The notes under the pieces were generated by a model. That model searched no databases. It saw only the letters and a program-made list of their open reading frames with translations, and was not told the origin of the DNA. The position numbers and the translations under genes were made by a program. 64,000 bases of DNA, taken from NCBI GenBank assembly GCA_024644085.1, contig JAHELS010000006.1:1-64000 (forward strand), written 5' to 3'. Positions 47,881 to 56,876 of this stretch are shown here, one piece after another. Position 1 is the first letter of the stretch. Each line of letters opens with the position of its first letter. The stretch comes from Rhodopirellula sp. Lineage in GTDB: Bacteria; Planctomycetota; Planctomycetia; Pirellulales; Pirellulaceae.

Positions 47881-50800
47881 TCAGGATTTCTCGCTGACCG
47901 GATCGACTTCGGACACTGAATCCGTCGGCTCTTGCGCTTCGTTTACCTCGTCCGCTTCGTTGTTCGAAGCCAGCCGCTTCTTGGCCTGGGCGAACATGCT
48001 CAAGCCCTCTTTGAGCGAAATCGCCGCTACGATCACAGTCATCGCCACGGCGAGCCAGCGAATGTTGCCGGGGATAAAGAAATAGCAGGCGATCCCGCAC
48101 AGCAAGGCGCCGGCCGCACAGCCGACATTCACCGCGCCGCGGATCTGAGTATCGCGAGTTTGCATGCGAACGCTTCTGCTGATCGCACTGCGTGCCGATT
48201 CGTTCGCCAGTTTTCGCATGGCCGACAAATCGCTGTTCTTTTCCGGTGCCTGCGAACGAGGCACCAATGGGGCCTCAGGATCGACCGCTTCTTCCTCGGT
48301 CTCTTCGTAAGGTTCGGCGTGCACTTCCGTCTCAACCGAGGTCAAGACGCTCGGCTCGGACGTCGTTGAAATCGACACCGACTCGGTGGGATCACCGTCC
48401 TCGGACGACTCGCCCTGACAGCGTTGCAGCAATCGATTCATGTAGGCTTCGATCGAATCATCATTCGGAGCCGGTTCCGAAACGGGTGGATCGACCTGGG
48501 CCGGCTCCTGATGAGCTTCCGGTTGATACGATGCCGTCGAATCCGAATCGACAGATTCATCGCCTGCGGTTTCATATCCGCCCGCAACCGAATCGTAGTC
48601 ACCGGATTCGTCAGCTGAATCGTAGTCACCAGATTCGTAGTCAGCTGAATCGTATTCGCCCGATTCGTATGCGCCCGCCTCGTAATCGCCTGGCGCGTAC
48701 TGACCGGCCTCCTGTTCAGCCGACCCATGTTCGGCCGATGCGAACGGACCTGATTCGTTTTCACTCGACTCGTATCCGCCCACACCATCGCCGTCCGCCG
48801 CGTAGCTGCCCTCTGACTCCGTGTTCGTCTCGTCGGTCGTCTCGTACGGGCTTGATTCACGAACCTCTTCGACACGATAGCCGTCCGGGTTGTTCGACCA
48901 CTGGCTGGTGTACGATTCTTCGGAATGTTCCTGGTCCCACGATACCGGCTCTTGTTCGTCCAGACCGGGCGATTGTGGAGCGTCGTCCATGACGAAGGTG
49001 CCATCGGGCGGAGTATCGATCGCAGCTTCGTCGGCGGATTCGGTCTCCAGGTCTTGAATCAACATGCTGGCCAACGAACCTTCGACGACCGAGTCATCGC
49101 CTGGGGATGCGTCACCGAGCGGTTCACCTGCGTCGTCGCCGGGTTCCTCGCCGAAGTGATTCTCCGGCGGCGCGGCCGCGTCACTCAAGTCATGCGCCGA
49201 CTCGTCTCCGGCGAAGCTACTTTCGTCCTGCAGATCTCCTTCCGATGATGGCAGCCCGGCGTCATGTTGCGGCAGAGCTTCGTCGGTGTCTCGGTACGCC
49301 GGATCGGTGCTCTTGAACGTATCCTCTGCATGACTCCCGCCATCATTTTCGAACCCGCCCGCGCCGGGCTGAAATGCGCCGTCACCAAATTCTTCTGTCG
49401 TCTCGTAGGTCGATTCCGGAGTGTCCCACCCCTGCGATTCACTCTCAACCGATTCCCCGGTATCCGACCAGGGCGAGTCGGACTCGGCGGCTGAGGCGTC
49501 ACCCCAAACGTCGTCCGTTTCCCCTTTGACGTCCGAGTCACCGGCCCACGCCGACTCTGGCGAAGACTCGCTCGCAGGCTCGCTTGCATCCTCGGTACTG
49601 TGATCATTCCAGAATCCCGTGCCGGCCGGAGTATCATCTGTGGCCGGTGGGTTTTCCGCTGCGCTAGCGTCAGCGTCCCAGGGAGAGATCCCATCGGACT
49701 CCGCTGAGGGGTCGCCCAACTCGGGAGCGTCGTTTTCGTCATGAGACTCGACCTGCGCGCTGTCCCACGCGGCGGTTTGCTCGACGTTTGCGGCGGGATC
49801 GGATCGGCCCTCTCGCGGGCTGTCGGTCCCCCAGTCGCCGTCGGCCGATTGCTCCTGGTCGACGACATGATCATTCGTGGACTCGTCCCCTGGCCACGGC
49901 GAGTCGTCGTCGGCCGCAGTCGCCGCTGAGCTGTCACCGCAGTCCGGTTCTCCAGCGGCAACGCTGGACAATTCCTCGGACTCCGTTGCTTCGGCGCCGC
50001 TGCACTCTTCGGCGCCGCTGGACTCTTCGGCGCCGCTGTACGCTTCGGTATCGGATTGATCCGGTGGGCCGGCCACCGACGGCGTACCGGCGGCGAGCGC
50101 GAGCGAATCGCCAGGTGATTCATGTTGGTCGAGATTTGCCAGCGCATCTTCGTAATCGCGCTTCATCTGGTCCAACTTTACGTTGGCCCCGTCGAGTTCG
50201 CTTCTGAGCGAGTCGAACGCTTCGGTTGTGGGCCTGGAAGTCAATTCCTGTTGTGCTTCGTCTCTTTCGTGCTGCATCGTGTCGAGCCGCGCCGAAAGAT
50301 CCGCATTGGCTTCGCGAAGGTCGGCCAATTCGCTGTTGGCATTGGCCAACTCTGTCGACAACTGCTCCATCGCGGTTCGCAGTTCATCAGCTTCGGCGGT
50401 CCAACTTTCGCGATCCTGTTCACCCCGTTGGCTGCTCTGTTGAACCAACGATTCGAGTTGCCGTACTGATTCACATGCTTCTTCGTAGTCATGTCGGAGT
50501 CGGGACGATTCTTCGCCGGCCTCTGAAACGCTTTGATGCAGCTCTTCGACTTGCTGCCGCAACTCCTGGGCGACTCGCTGGCTTTCTTCGAGAGCGGCCT
50601 GCTGTTGCTGCTCGTCGACACCCTGGCCCGATTTCAACGCTTCGATCTGGGCCGACATTTCTTCGACGCGTGAGAGCGCTTCGGTTCGTCTCGCTTCGCT
50701 TTCGGCCTGGGCGTCGATCGCCTCGTCCCGCGATTTTTCCAACTCGAGTCGCAAACGCTCATGTTCTTCGCGTTGTTGTTGTTCGCGCTGTTCAATGTCT

Positions 50801-51897
50801 TCCTGTTGACTCGAGAGCACCTCGATCTGCTTGTTCAAGCTCTCGAACTGTTCTCGCATCCGGCTGACCGCCTCGGTGGCCGAGTCGGCTTGCTGCTGGG
50901 ATTGGTGCAGCTGCCTGGTGGCTTCTTCAAGCCGCCGTCGGTATTCGAATTCCTCGTTTCGGAATTCATTTTCCCTCTGGCGGAACTGTTCCTGGCGGCT
51001 CTGCGTTTCTTCCCGAAGGCGAATCAATTCCTCTTGCCGCTGTGCAAATTCGTCGTACAACTGAAACGCTGCCGCTTCCTGGCTCTGCAACCTCGACTCA
51101 CGGCGATACAAATTCTCGGCACGCGACCAAAGTTCCGTTTCTCGGGATCGGAGATCACTTTCCCGTTCATCACAACGGTCCTCGCGGCGATCGCATTCCG
51201 ATTGACGCTCGCGCCATTGATCGATCTCCCGACGCAGCCGCTCACGCCAGATCACGTCTTCGCTCGACGGCAATTCGCTCCGCTCGCCACCGAGAGACTT
51301 TCTCCCACCCATAGCGGCGCGGCCGAACCGACCGGATGGCTCCGTGACCGGAGAATCAAAGACCGAACGCGGCGCGGTCTCGAACCGTGGTCCCAATGGT
51401 GATGCGGATGCTTTTGTCGATGACAACAACTCGAATTGGTACGCGCCAAGTCGAAGAACGTCACCCGACTCTAACGTCGCCTCCGTCATGCGTGTGCCAT
51501 TGACCTGGATCGGCACCGAATAGGCACGAACGAGGATACGTGAGGCGTCGCGAATCAGGACGGCGTGCATCGGTCGCAGCGCATGATCGCTTAAGCGAAT
51601 CGAACAGCCCTCGGCACTGCCGAACGTGTACCGGTTGCCCGTCAAACGCAAACGCCGAATCGGGGCGCCGGGGCGAATCACGCGAAACTCGATCGCGTCG
51701 GTCTGCGGACCCTCCGGACCGGATCCCCCGAACCCGGTTGGGGCGACTGGCTTCACGTCGGATGACGCATCTTGCTCGGGAATCGAGCTTTCCACGCCGC
51801 CATTTGAATCGGCAAAGATCGGGGTGGCGAAATGTGGATCGACCGCAGATTCCGGGCCCGCGTCCAATGGCGATCCATTCGTGTGATCTGTACTCAC
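47881..51897 (-). CDS. FHA-domain coiled-coil protein with acidic repeats and C-terminal membrane helices
   Basis: This 1338-residue protein has an FHA domain near residues 65-150 (RLTGNRYTFGSAEGCSIRLS, then a GDVLRLGAYQFELL strand), which should bind phosphothreonine. A coiled coil (about 220-600, rich in Glu, Gln, Arg) follows, then 500 residues of Ser/Asp/Glu-rich repeats such as YESGDYDSADYESG, and two C-terminal helices (ALLCGIACYFFIPG, VAMTVIVAAISLKEG). The GTG at 51897 follows GGGAAGGGA, so I prefer it to the frame to 52023, which would translate the 20-bp repeats. It opens the cluster and is a plausible partner for its kinases. Confidence 0.85.
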   Translation of the reverse strand: MSTDHTNGSPLDAGPESAVDPHFATPIFADSNGGVESSIPEQDASSDVKPVAPTGFGGSGPEGPQTDAIEFRVIRPGAPIRRLRLTGNRYTFGSAEGCSIRLSDHALRPMHAVLIRDASRILVRAYSVPIQVNGTRMTEATLESGDVLRLGAYQFELLSSTKASASPLGPRFETAPRSVFDSPVTEPSGRFGRAAMGGRKSLGGERSELPSSEDVIWRERLRREIDQWRERQSECDRREDRCDERESDLRSRETELWSRAENLYRRESRLQSQEAAAFQLYDEFAQRQEELIRLREETQSRQEQFRQRENEFRNEEFEYRRRLEEATRQLHQSQQQADSATEAVSRMREQFESLNKQIEVLSSQQEDIEQREQQQREEHERLRLELEKSRDEAIDAQAESEARRTEALSRVEEMSAQIEALKSGQGVDEQQQQAALEESQRVAQELRQQVEELHQSVSEAGEESSRLRHDYEEACESVRQLESLVQQSSQRGEQDRESWTAEADELRTAMEQLSTELANANSELADLREANADLSARLDTMQHERDEAQQELTSRPTTEAFDSLRSELDGANVKLDQMKRDYEDALANLDQHESPGDSLALAAGTPSVAGPPDQSDTEAYSGAEESSGAEECSGAEATESEELSSVAAGEPDCGDSSAATAADDDSPWPGDESTNDHVVDQEQSADGDWGTDSPREGRSDPAANVEQTAAWDSAQVESHDENDAPELGDPSAESDGISPWDADASAAENPPATDDTPAGTGFWNDHSTEDASEPASESSPESAWAGDSDVKGETDDVWGDASAAESDSPWSDTGESVESESQGWDTPESTYETTEEFGDGAFQPGAGGFENDGGSHAEDTFKSTDPAYRDTDEALPQHDAGLPSSEGDLQDESSFAGDESAHDLSDAAAPPENHFGEEPGDDAGEPLGDASPGDDSVVEGSLASMLIQDLETESADEAAIDTPPDGTFVMDDAPQSPGLDEQEPVSWDQEHSEESYTSQWSNNPDGYRVEEVRESSPYETTDETNTESEGSYAADGDGVGGYESSENESGPFASAEHGSAEQEAGQYAPGDYEAGAYESGEYDSADYESGDYDSADESGDYDSVAGGYETAGDESVDSDSTASYQPEAHQEPAQVDPPVSEPAPNDDSIEAYMNRLLQRCQGESSEDGDPTESVSISTTSEPSVLTSVETEVHAEPYEETEEEAVDPEAPLVPRSQAPEKNSDLSAMRKLANESARSAISRSVRMQTRDTQIRGAVNVGCAAGALLCGIACYFFIPGNIRWLAVAMTVIVAAISLKEGLSMFAQAKKRLASNNEADEVNEAQEPTDSVSEVDPVSEKS

Positions 51898-51910
51898 CGT
51901 CTGTCCCTTC

Positions 51911-51970
51911 CCTGTTTGACAACGCTTGGGCCTGTTTGACGACGCTTGGCCCTGTTCAACAACGCTTGGC
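51911..51970. repeat. Three 20-bp tandem repeats upstream of the FHA gene
   Basis: The unit CCTGTTTGACAACGCTTGGG is repeated exactly three times (51911, 51931, 51951) with one to three changes. It ends 13 bases from the FHA start codon, just upstream of its ribosome binding site. The period is close to two helical turns, so it could be an operator array or part of the mRNA leader. Confidence 0.85.
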
Positions 51971-52535
51971 AAGCGCTCTTGTTCGATCCGGTCGGCCCGA
52001 CGAAATCCGCCCGGCGCGCGCACCCCCCGGATAAGCGCACCTCGGCCCTTTCTCTTTTTCGGACGTCGCGTCGCATCCGGTTAGAGAATCTGGGCCGACT
52101 GATCACCCTTTGACTCGATCGGCGCCGGAATCGCACCGATCGACCCCAAGAAACCAGCTCTTTTGGGGGGACCGAAACCCGTTCGAACCGAAATGTCCTG
52201 TTGGAATCGATCAACAAGTCGGGTTGTTCTGTGGGCTGCAAATCCTTTGCAACCGGCACTTTAGACAGAAATTCATCGGAAAACGGTGGGAATCCGCGAT
52301 TGAAAAAGACGATTTTGACGCCCTTCTCTCTATCATTGGGCCGGATCAAGTCAAACGTGGTGAAAACCACCACCCAACGCGATGCGTACGAAGGAAACCA
52401 CAGGTAGTTTGTGATCCTCGAATTGTTGGTCGGGTGGAATCGGGCGTTCGTCCACGGCTGGATTTCGGTCCTCAACCCCTACCCCTATCAACAAACGCTG
52501 ATCGCGGCGACCTTCTTTTCCTATGAGGTGATGCG
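51971..52535. other. Intergenic region between FHA and DksA-type genes
   Basis: No coding region is supported; overlapping reading frames here lack family features. It should contain divergent promoters for both genes. A short inverted repeat, GCGCTTGCCAAGCG, directly abuts the 20-bp repeats. Confidence 0.35.
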
Positions 52536-52949
52536 ATGTCCCGAAAAGACGCTATCAAACAACTACGCGAGCAATTGGTGCGACGTCGCGATGCCCTCCA
52601 TCGTGCCCTCGAGGGCGACCTCAGTTTGCTTCGAGAGCTTCACCAGGAACGCACCGGCGACGTATTGGATGCTGCTGCCGATTCGGTCCAGGACGAATTG
52701 AACAGCCAGTTGATCGAGGCGGAAAGCCGTGAGCTCACCGCGATCAATGACGCGATCAGTCGGATCGAGCGCGACACCTACGGCAATTGCGAGTCGTGCG
52801 GAAAGGCAATTCCGTTAACGCGACTTCGTGCTGTTCCCTACGCGACCGATTGCATTGGTTGCCGGCGAAAAGCCGAAACACGCAACGCCACCGGCGGGGC
52901 GGTGATGTGGAACCGAGTCTTCGACAACGCCGAAGTCGATTCTATTTAG
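52536..52949 (+). CDS. DksA/TraR C4 zinc-finger protein
   Basis: This 137-residue protein has the DksA/TraR architecture: an N-terminal helical hairpin, then a C4 zinc finger with Cys85, Cys88, Cys106 and Cys109 (NCESCGK, then DCIGCRRKAE). DksA binds in the RNA polymerase secondary channel and works with ppGpp. The coiled-coil tip acidic residues that define true DksA cannot be assigned by eye, so I avoid a gene symbol. The ATG at 52536 follows GAGGTGATGCG, a good ribosome binding site. Confidence 0.9.
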   Translation: MSRKDAIKQLREQLVRRRDALHRALEGDLSLLRELHQERTGDVLDAAADSVQDELNSQLIEAESRELTAINDAISRIERDTYGNCESCGKAIPLTRLRAVPYATDCIGCRRKAETRNATGGAVMWNRVFDNAEVDSI

Positions 52950-53151
52950 GCGCTCGCTCTTTGGGGATAATCAGCGAGGCCGCCCCATTGGGATCGCGGC
53001 CGCGTCACGTTGACCCGCTGACCTGAGCGGACGTAGTCCGGAGCGAGAGAAACGAGTTCCGGAGCTTTTTGAACGCGTGCCGTGGCCGCCGGAGCTCGCC
53101 GCACGCCAGACGTTCATCCCGCGGCTGGCGAATTCCGTCATCCCACGCCAC

Positions 53152-53189
53152 AAAAAAACTTCCCCCGCGGGTAAAGCACGGAGGAAGTT
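53152..53189 (-). terminator. Terminator after the DUF1559 gene
   Basis: On the minus strand a 7-bp stem (AACTTCC / GGAAGTT) with a 19-base GC-rich loop is followed by a run of T residues (53152-53158 read in reverse). It lies 43 bases past the stop of the DUF1559 gene. Confidence 0.7.
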
Positions 53190-53232
53190 GCATGAATCGA
53201 GTTGACCGAAAACAGTCAATCAACAACCAGAA

Positions 53233-54480
53233 TTACTGGTTCAACTCTTCTTCGATTTTTTCCTTCGACGCCTTGGTTCCCAGGGCACCCCACAAACCGT
53301 AGGGACTTTGGCTACCAGGCGTTTGAGGCCCGGTTCCAAAGCGGTGAACGTTTCCTGCTTGAGAGTTTCCAGCTTCGATGGAGTCGGTGATGAAAATGAC
53401 CGCACCATCGCCCATCAAGATGTGAGCGCCACCTTGATGCTGGCTGCTTGGCGGCAAGATACCCTCGCCCGCCCACGTGAACCAAACGCAAAGTTCGTCG
53501 TTGGGTGGCAGAATGGTGTTCATGTTCGTGTTCACCGAATGGCTGCTAGCCCAGGCAAAACCACGAGCGAGGAAAGAGGGCCCCAAGGAGGCCGAAGGAC
53601 CCCAGAATTGTGGCCGCTCGGGGTCGACGCTGTCCCGACACGACGTTGGATTCGCAATGATCGCGGCGTCACTCATCTCATGAGCATGAGTTCGGATGCT
53701 CCTATCCCCGAGGTCCGTAGCGATTTCGCCCGCCACGATGGTGTTCGATAGTCCGTCGAGAACGTCGCGAAACTTCGTGGTGTAGCGGGGCACGAATGCG
53801 CCTCGCCCCGATGCTCTCAAGTACGTGGCAAGAATCGTTGCAGCCCACCCGTTCTTGGGCTGCAGCGGGTAATACGGAACTCCCGTGTGATGCCAATCGA
53901 ACGCATCTCCCAGACAGGCCGCGTAATTGGTTCGGCCCATCGCTGGCAGCCCGCTGCCGGGATCGCTTGGGCAACGCAACGTTGGAATCTGCGTCATCCA
54001 AGGGCGATAGTTCGTGTTCGGCGGCAATGCACCAGTGGTGTACGCACTCGGGGTCGGACCCATCGCGGGCCATCGGGGGCTTCGCGGCGTGCCGGGATTG
54101 TTCAGGTCAAACGTACTGGGATTGGAAATCTCTTCCCAAAGAGCTTGTTGCTCCATGAACGGAAGCAGACCGACGAAGAGGCTCAACGATTGGTTGTTGG
54201 CTTGATCGTTCTCGGTCGCGTAGTGAGTGATGCCGTACAGGGTGTCGATATCCTGACCGGTACCGCCCGCCTGACGCGGCATCTCCTTGTAAGCGGAATG
54301 GTAATTGTGGATGGCCAGACCAATCTGCTTGAAATTGTTACTGCAACTCATCCGGCGCGCCGCCTCGCGTGCCGCCTGGACGGCCGGCAACAGCAGGCCG
54401 ACGAGAACACCGATGATCGCGATGACCACCAGCAGTTCGACCAGAGTGAACGCAGCACGACTCGTACTCATGCGTCTCAT
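53233..54480 (-). CDS. DUF1559 protein with prepilin-type N-terminus
   Basis: This 415-residue protein has a type IV prepilin N-terminus (AAFTLVELLVVIAIIGVLVG), to be cut before the Phe, and a hydrophobic helix. The body carries the DUF1559 features SCSNNFKQIGLAIHNYHSAY and the C-terminal H-x9-DG style motif HILMGDGAVIF. This family is greatly expanded in planctomycetes and probably forms pilus- or pseudopilus-like exported subunits. The ATG at 54480 is preceded by GAGG at 6 bases; a TTG at 54492 is less likely. A small lipoprotein gene precedes it. Confidence 0.93.
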   Translation of the reverse strand: MRRMSTSRAAFTLVELLVVIAIIGVLVGLLLPAVQAAREAARRMSCSNNFKQIGLAIHNYHSAYKEMPRQAGGTGQDIDTLYGITHYATENDQANNQSLSLFVGLLPFMEQQALWEEISNPSTFDLNNPGTPRSPRWPAMGPTPSAYTTGALPPNTNYRPWMTQIPTLRCPSDPGSGLPAMGRTNYAACLGDAFDWHHTGVPYYPLQPKNGWAATILATYLRASGRGAFVPRYTTKFRDVLDGLSNTIVAGEIATDLGDRSIRTHAHEMSDAAIIANPTSCRDSVDPERPQFWGPSASLGPSFLARGFAWASSHSVNTNMNTILPPNDELCVWFTWAGEGILPPSSQHQGGAHILMGDGAVIFITDSIEAGNSQAGNVHRFGTGPQTPGSQSPYGLWGALGTKASKEKIEEELNQ

Positions 54481-54524
54481 GTGAAACCTCAAAAAACGAA
54501 GGAAAAAAACTACGAGTAAAATTA

Positions 54525-54740
54525 CTAGTTGCCAATTTTCGATGGCTCGCCTGATGCCCCCGGGGAACGTGACATCGACTCCCGCATCTGGTCACCAAGT
54601 TGATCCATCTCGGCTTGTTGCTCGGGCGTCAGCGCGCCGGGTTGGATGACCGTATTGTCAGGACCGCCACAGCCGCCCAATGAAATGACGAACACGGCTG
54701 GTACGACCAACGATTTGAAAAAAATGCTTGGTTGTTTCAT
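54525..54740 (-). CDS. Small lipoprotein paired with DUF1559 protein
   Basis: This 71-residue protein has a hydrophobic stretch (FFKSLVVPAVFVISLG) ending in the lipobox GGC. A short polar tail contains ALTPEQQAEMDQLGDQM. I chose the ATG at 54740 because an upstream start would put 18 residues before the signal peptide. It lies 44 bases before the DUF1559 gene on the same strand, a frequent planctomycete pairing. Function unknown. Confidence 0.7.
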   Translation of the reverse strand: MKQPSIFFKSLVVPAVFVISLGGCGGPDNTVIQPGALTPEQQAEMDQLGDQMRESMSRSPGASGEPSKIGN

Positions 54741-55508
54741 TTGATCTTCAAGGCAGGAAGCAACATGGATGTCCGGATCGGATCGATAGGACACGGGAAG
54801 ATGGATAGAACGCAGATAGAACGCGGGAAGAGCTCGCCCGAGTTCATGGGATGGAGGGAATCGACAACCAATCCGTTGGGCCGCGATAGTTTAACCGAAG
54901 CGGCCATCAAATACGAAAGTTGAATGCCAATAAGAAAGTTGACTGGGCCAGTGGCCCATCGTCCACAGTCTTTTGCGTTTTTCTCCGAAGAAACTCGTTT
55001 TCAGGTCGCCGCATCCATCGTATTTTTCCGGGGCTCGCGATGGTGATTGTGGTGGAAACCACTACTGATGGTGCGGGTCACCGGTAGGTGAGGGAGGCAC
55101 CGGTTTGGTGAGCCGTAGAGACGATTCCGCAGTTCAAACTGCAGATGTCGTCACAGCGATTTCGGCGCCGCTTGACCGTGGGGGTCGGTGGCACCCGAAC
55201 GCGCCTTGCAGTGCGCATCCGCAACTGCGGTCGGCGCCAACGACAATTACCGAACCCATCAAGAAATCGAATCGGCCAGACGCGACGTTCGCGATGACAA
55301 GTTCCCTGGCTCGCCAGCAATTGATTCGGCCGTGGCGGTGCGTCGACCTGACAGGCCGTTTCTCATGTGCCGCCGGTAACGGTTCTTTCAAATACTCGGC
55401 TGGGGGATGGCGCCGCGAAGGCGCGACAAGCTCGGCAGGGCGGTTAGCCGATGCCTAGCAGAAGTACCACCTCCCTTGGTCCTCCCCCCAATAGCCTCCC
55501 ATCACACC
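54741..55508. other. Long intergenic region upstream of HtrA
   Basis: About 770 bases with no supported gene. Several reading frames are open, but none has a signal peptide, domain or family motif. There is a short repeat GATAGAACGC near 54800 and a duplicated CACCGGT around 55079-55105. I cannot assign a function; it holds the promoter of the protease gene and perhaps an RNA I cannot recognise. Confidence 0.35.
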
Positions 55509-56696
55509 ATGGTCGTATCGATCGTCCGTCGGCTGGTTTCCAGTCGACACACGCTGTTGCTTTGCGTCGCCACGTCGCTTGCACTGCCCGCATCCGTTTT
55601 CGCTCAGCAAGCCGATGTCGAGCAGGGTCAATCGGTGAGCGTTCGACGTCCGTCGATCGATTCTCCAGGCTCAACGCTCTCACTCGACTTGCAACGCGAG
55701 CGACTGTTCAACGAACTCGCCGAGGAATTTCATGCTTTCGATCGTCTTGGCCATCTCGTACGCCGTGTTTCGCAGCTTGTTAAGCCGAGCGTAATCCACA
55801 TCGAAGCTCACAAGACGGAAGAGACTTCCGGATCTCGCGCATCGTATGATGAAGCGGGAAGTGGAGTCGTGATCCGCGTCGACAACGGGGAAAGTTGGGT
55901 CCTGACCAATCGCCACGTGATCCAGGGCGCCAGTCCGCGAGAGATCCTCTTGCGTTCATCCGACGGTCGCGAATTCTATCCCAGCAAGGTGTTGTCCGAT
56001 CCAAGCACCGACGTTGCGGTGATGCGGCTTTCCTCGATCGATCTTCCCGTGGCACGGCTCGGCGATAGCGATGAAACCGACATCGGTGACTTCGTGATTG
56101 CGATTGGCAGCCCGTTCGGACTCAGCCACAGCGTGACATTCGGCATTCTCAGCGCAAAGGGTCGGCGCGATCTTTCGCTCGGCGAGCAAAAAATCGAACT
56201 CCAGGATTTCTTTCAAACCGATGCTGCAATCAACCCCGGCAACAGCGGCGGCCCGCTCCTGAACTTGCGTGGAGAAGTGATCGGATTGAATACCGCGATC
56301 GCCAGCAGCAGCGGCGGAAGCGAAGGAATCGGGTTCGCAATCCCAATGAACATGGCGATGGAAGTTGCCAATCAGCTTGTCCGCTATGGACGGCTTCGAC
56401 GAGGCTATCTCGGAGTAACACTCGACCCAGATTTTACAGCCGCCGACCTCGCTGCGGCCGGTTACGACTTGCCCGGCGGAGCTCTGGTGAAAAACGTCCG
56501 CGCCGGTTCACCCGCCGAAGTCGCCCATCTGCAACGCGGCGATATCATTGTTAAATTCGGTGGCAATCCAGTCGACAACGATGATCACCTGGTCGCACAG
56601 GTTGGTCTAACTCCGATCGGATCTTCCGTGCCGATGATCATCTATCGCGACGGGACGCGCTATCGCACCGAAGTCGTGCTCACCGATCTGAAGTGA
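55509..56696 (+). CDS. HtrA/DegP-type serine protease with one PDZ domain
   Basis: This is an exported trypsin-like protease. From the ATG at 55509 (395 residues) there is a signal peptide (LLLCVATSLALPASVFAQQ). The catalytic triad is visible: His in TNRHVIQGA, Asp in DPSTDVAVMRL, Ser in NPGNSGGPLLNL. One PDZ domain follows (RRGYLGVTLDPDFTAADLAAAG, then AGSPAEVAHLQRGDIIVKF), so it resembles DegS/DegQ-like enzymes with a single PDZ. It probably handles misfolded periplasmic proteins. A start at 55407 adds only a leader. Confidence 0.94.
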   Translation: MVVSIVRRLVSSRHTLLLCVATSLALPASVFAQQADVEQGQSVSVRRPSIDSPGSTLSLDLQRERLFNELAEEFHAFDRLGHLVRRVSQLVKPSVIHIEAHKTEETSGSRASYDEAGSGVVIRVDNGESWVLTNRHVIQGASPREILLRSSDGREFYPSKVLSDPSTDVAVMRLSSIDLPVARLGDSDETDIGDFVIAIGSPFGLSHSVTFGILSAKGRRDLSLGEQKIELQDFFQTDAAINPGNSGGPLLNLRGEVIGLNTAIASSSGGSEGIGFAIPMNMAMEVANQLVRYGRLRRGYLGVTLDPDFTAADLAAAGYDLPGGALVKNVRAGSPAEVAHLQRGDIIVKFGGNPVDNDDHLVAQVGLTPIGSSVPMIIYRDGTRYRTEVVLTDLK

Positions 56697-56739
56697 TGGC
56701 GCAGAGCAGCTCGTCCGATCCGAGTCCGGCGCAATGCCG

Positions 56740-56853
56740 CGCTGGGGCCGAATGGGCCGCGCTGGGGCCGAAAGGGCCGGGCTGGGGCCGAAAGGGCCGG
56801 GCTGGGCTCGAAAGGCGGGCTGGCCTCGAAAGGCGGGCTGGGCTCGGACGCCA
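56740..56853. repeat. Six GC-rich tandem repeats of 18-20 bp
   Basis: Three 20-base units (GCGCTGGGGCCGAAAGGGCC type) at 56740-56799 are followed by three 18-base units (GGGCTGGGCTCGAAAGGC type) to 56853. They fill the space between the convergent HtrA and MATE genes, so they may also act as a bidirectional transcription block. Confidence 0.85.
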
Positions 56854-56876
56854 GTTTTGATGCGACGCGACGGCCT

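Noticed and set aside
49185-50147. A 320-codon minus-strand open frame
   Set aside because: It overlaps the FHA gene in another frame, and its Arg/Pro/Thr-rich composition is a by-product of the acidic repeats.
51898-52023. N-terminal extension of the FHA protein
   Set aside because: It would translate the 20-bp repeats, while a GTG with a good ribosome binding site lies at 51897.
52110-52526. Possible 138-residue gene before the DksA-type gene
   Set aside because: No start signal, no family features, and it would occupy the promoter region of the next gene.
55105-55458. Possible 117-residue gene before the HtrA gene
   Set aside because: Composition is Arg/Ser/Pro-rich with no hydrophobic core or motif, and it is not clearly translated.
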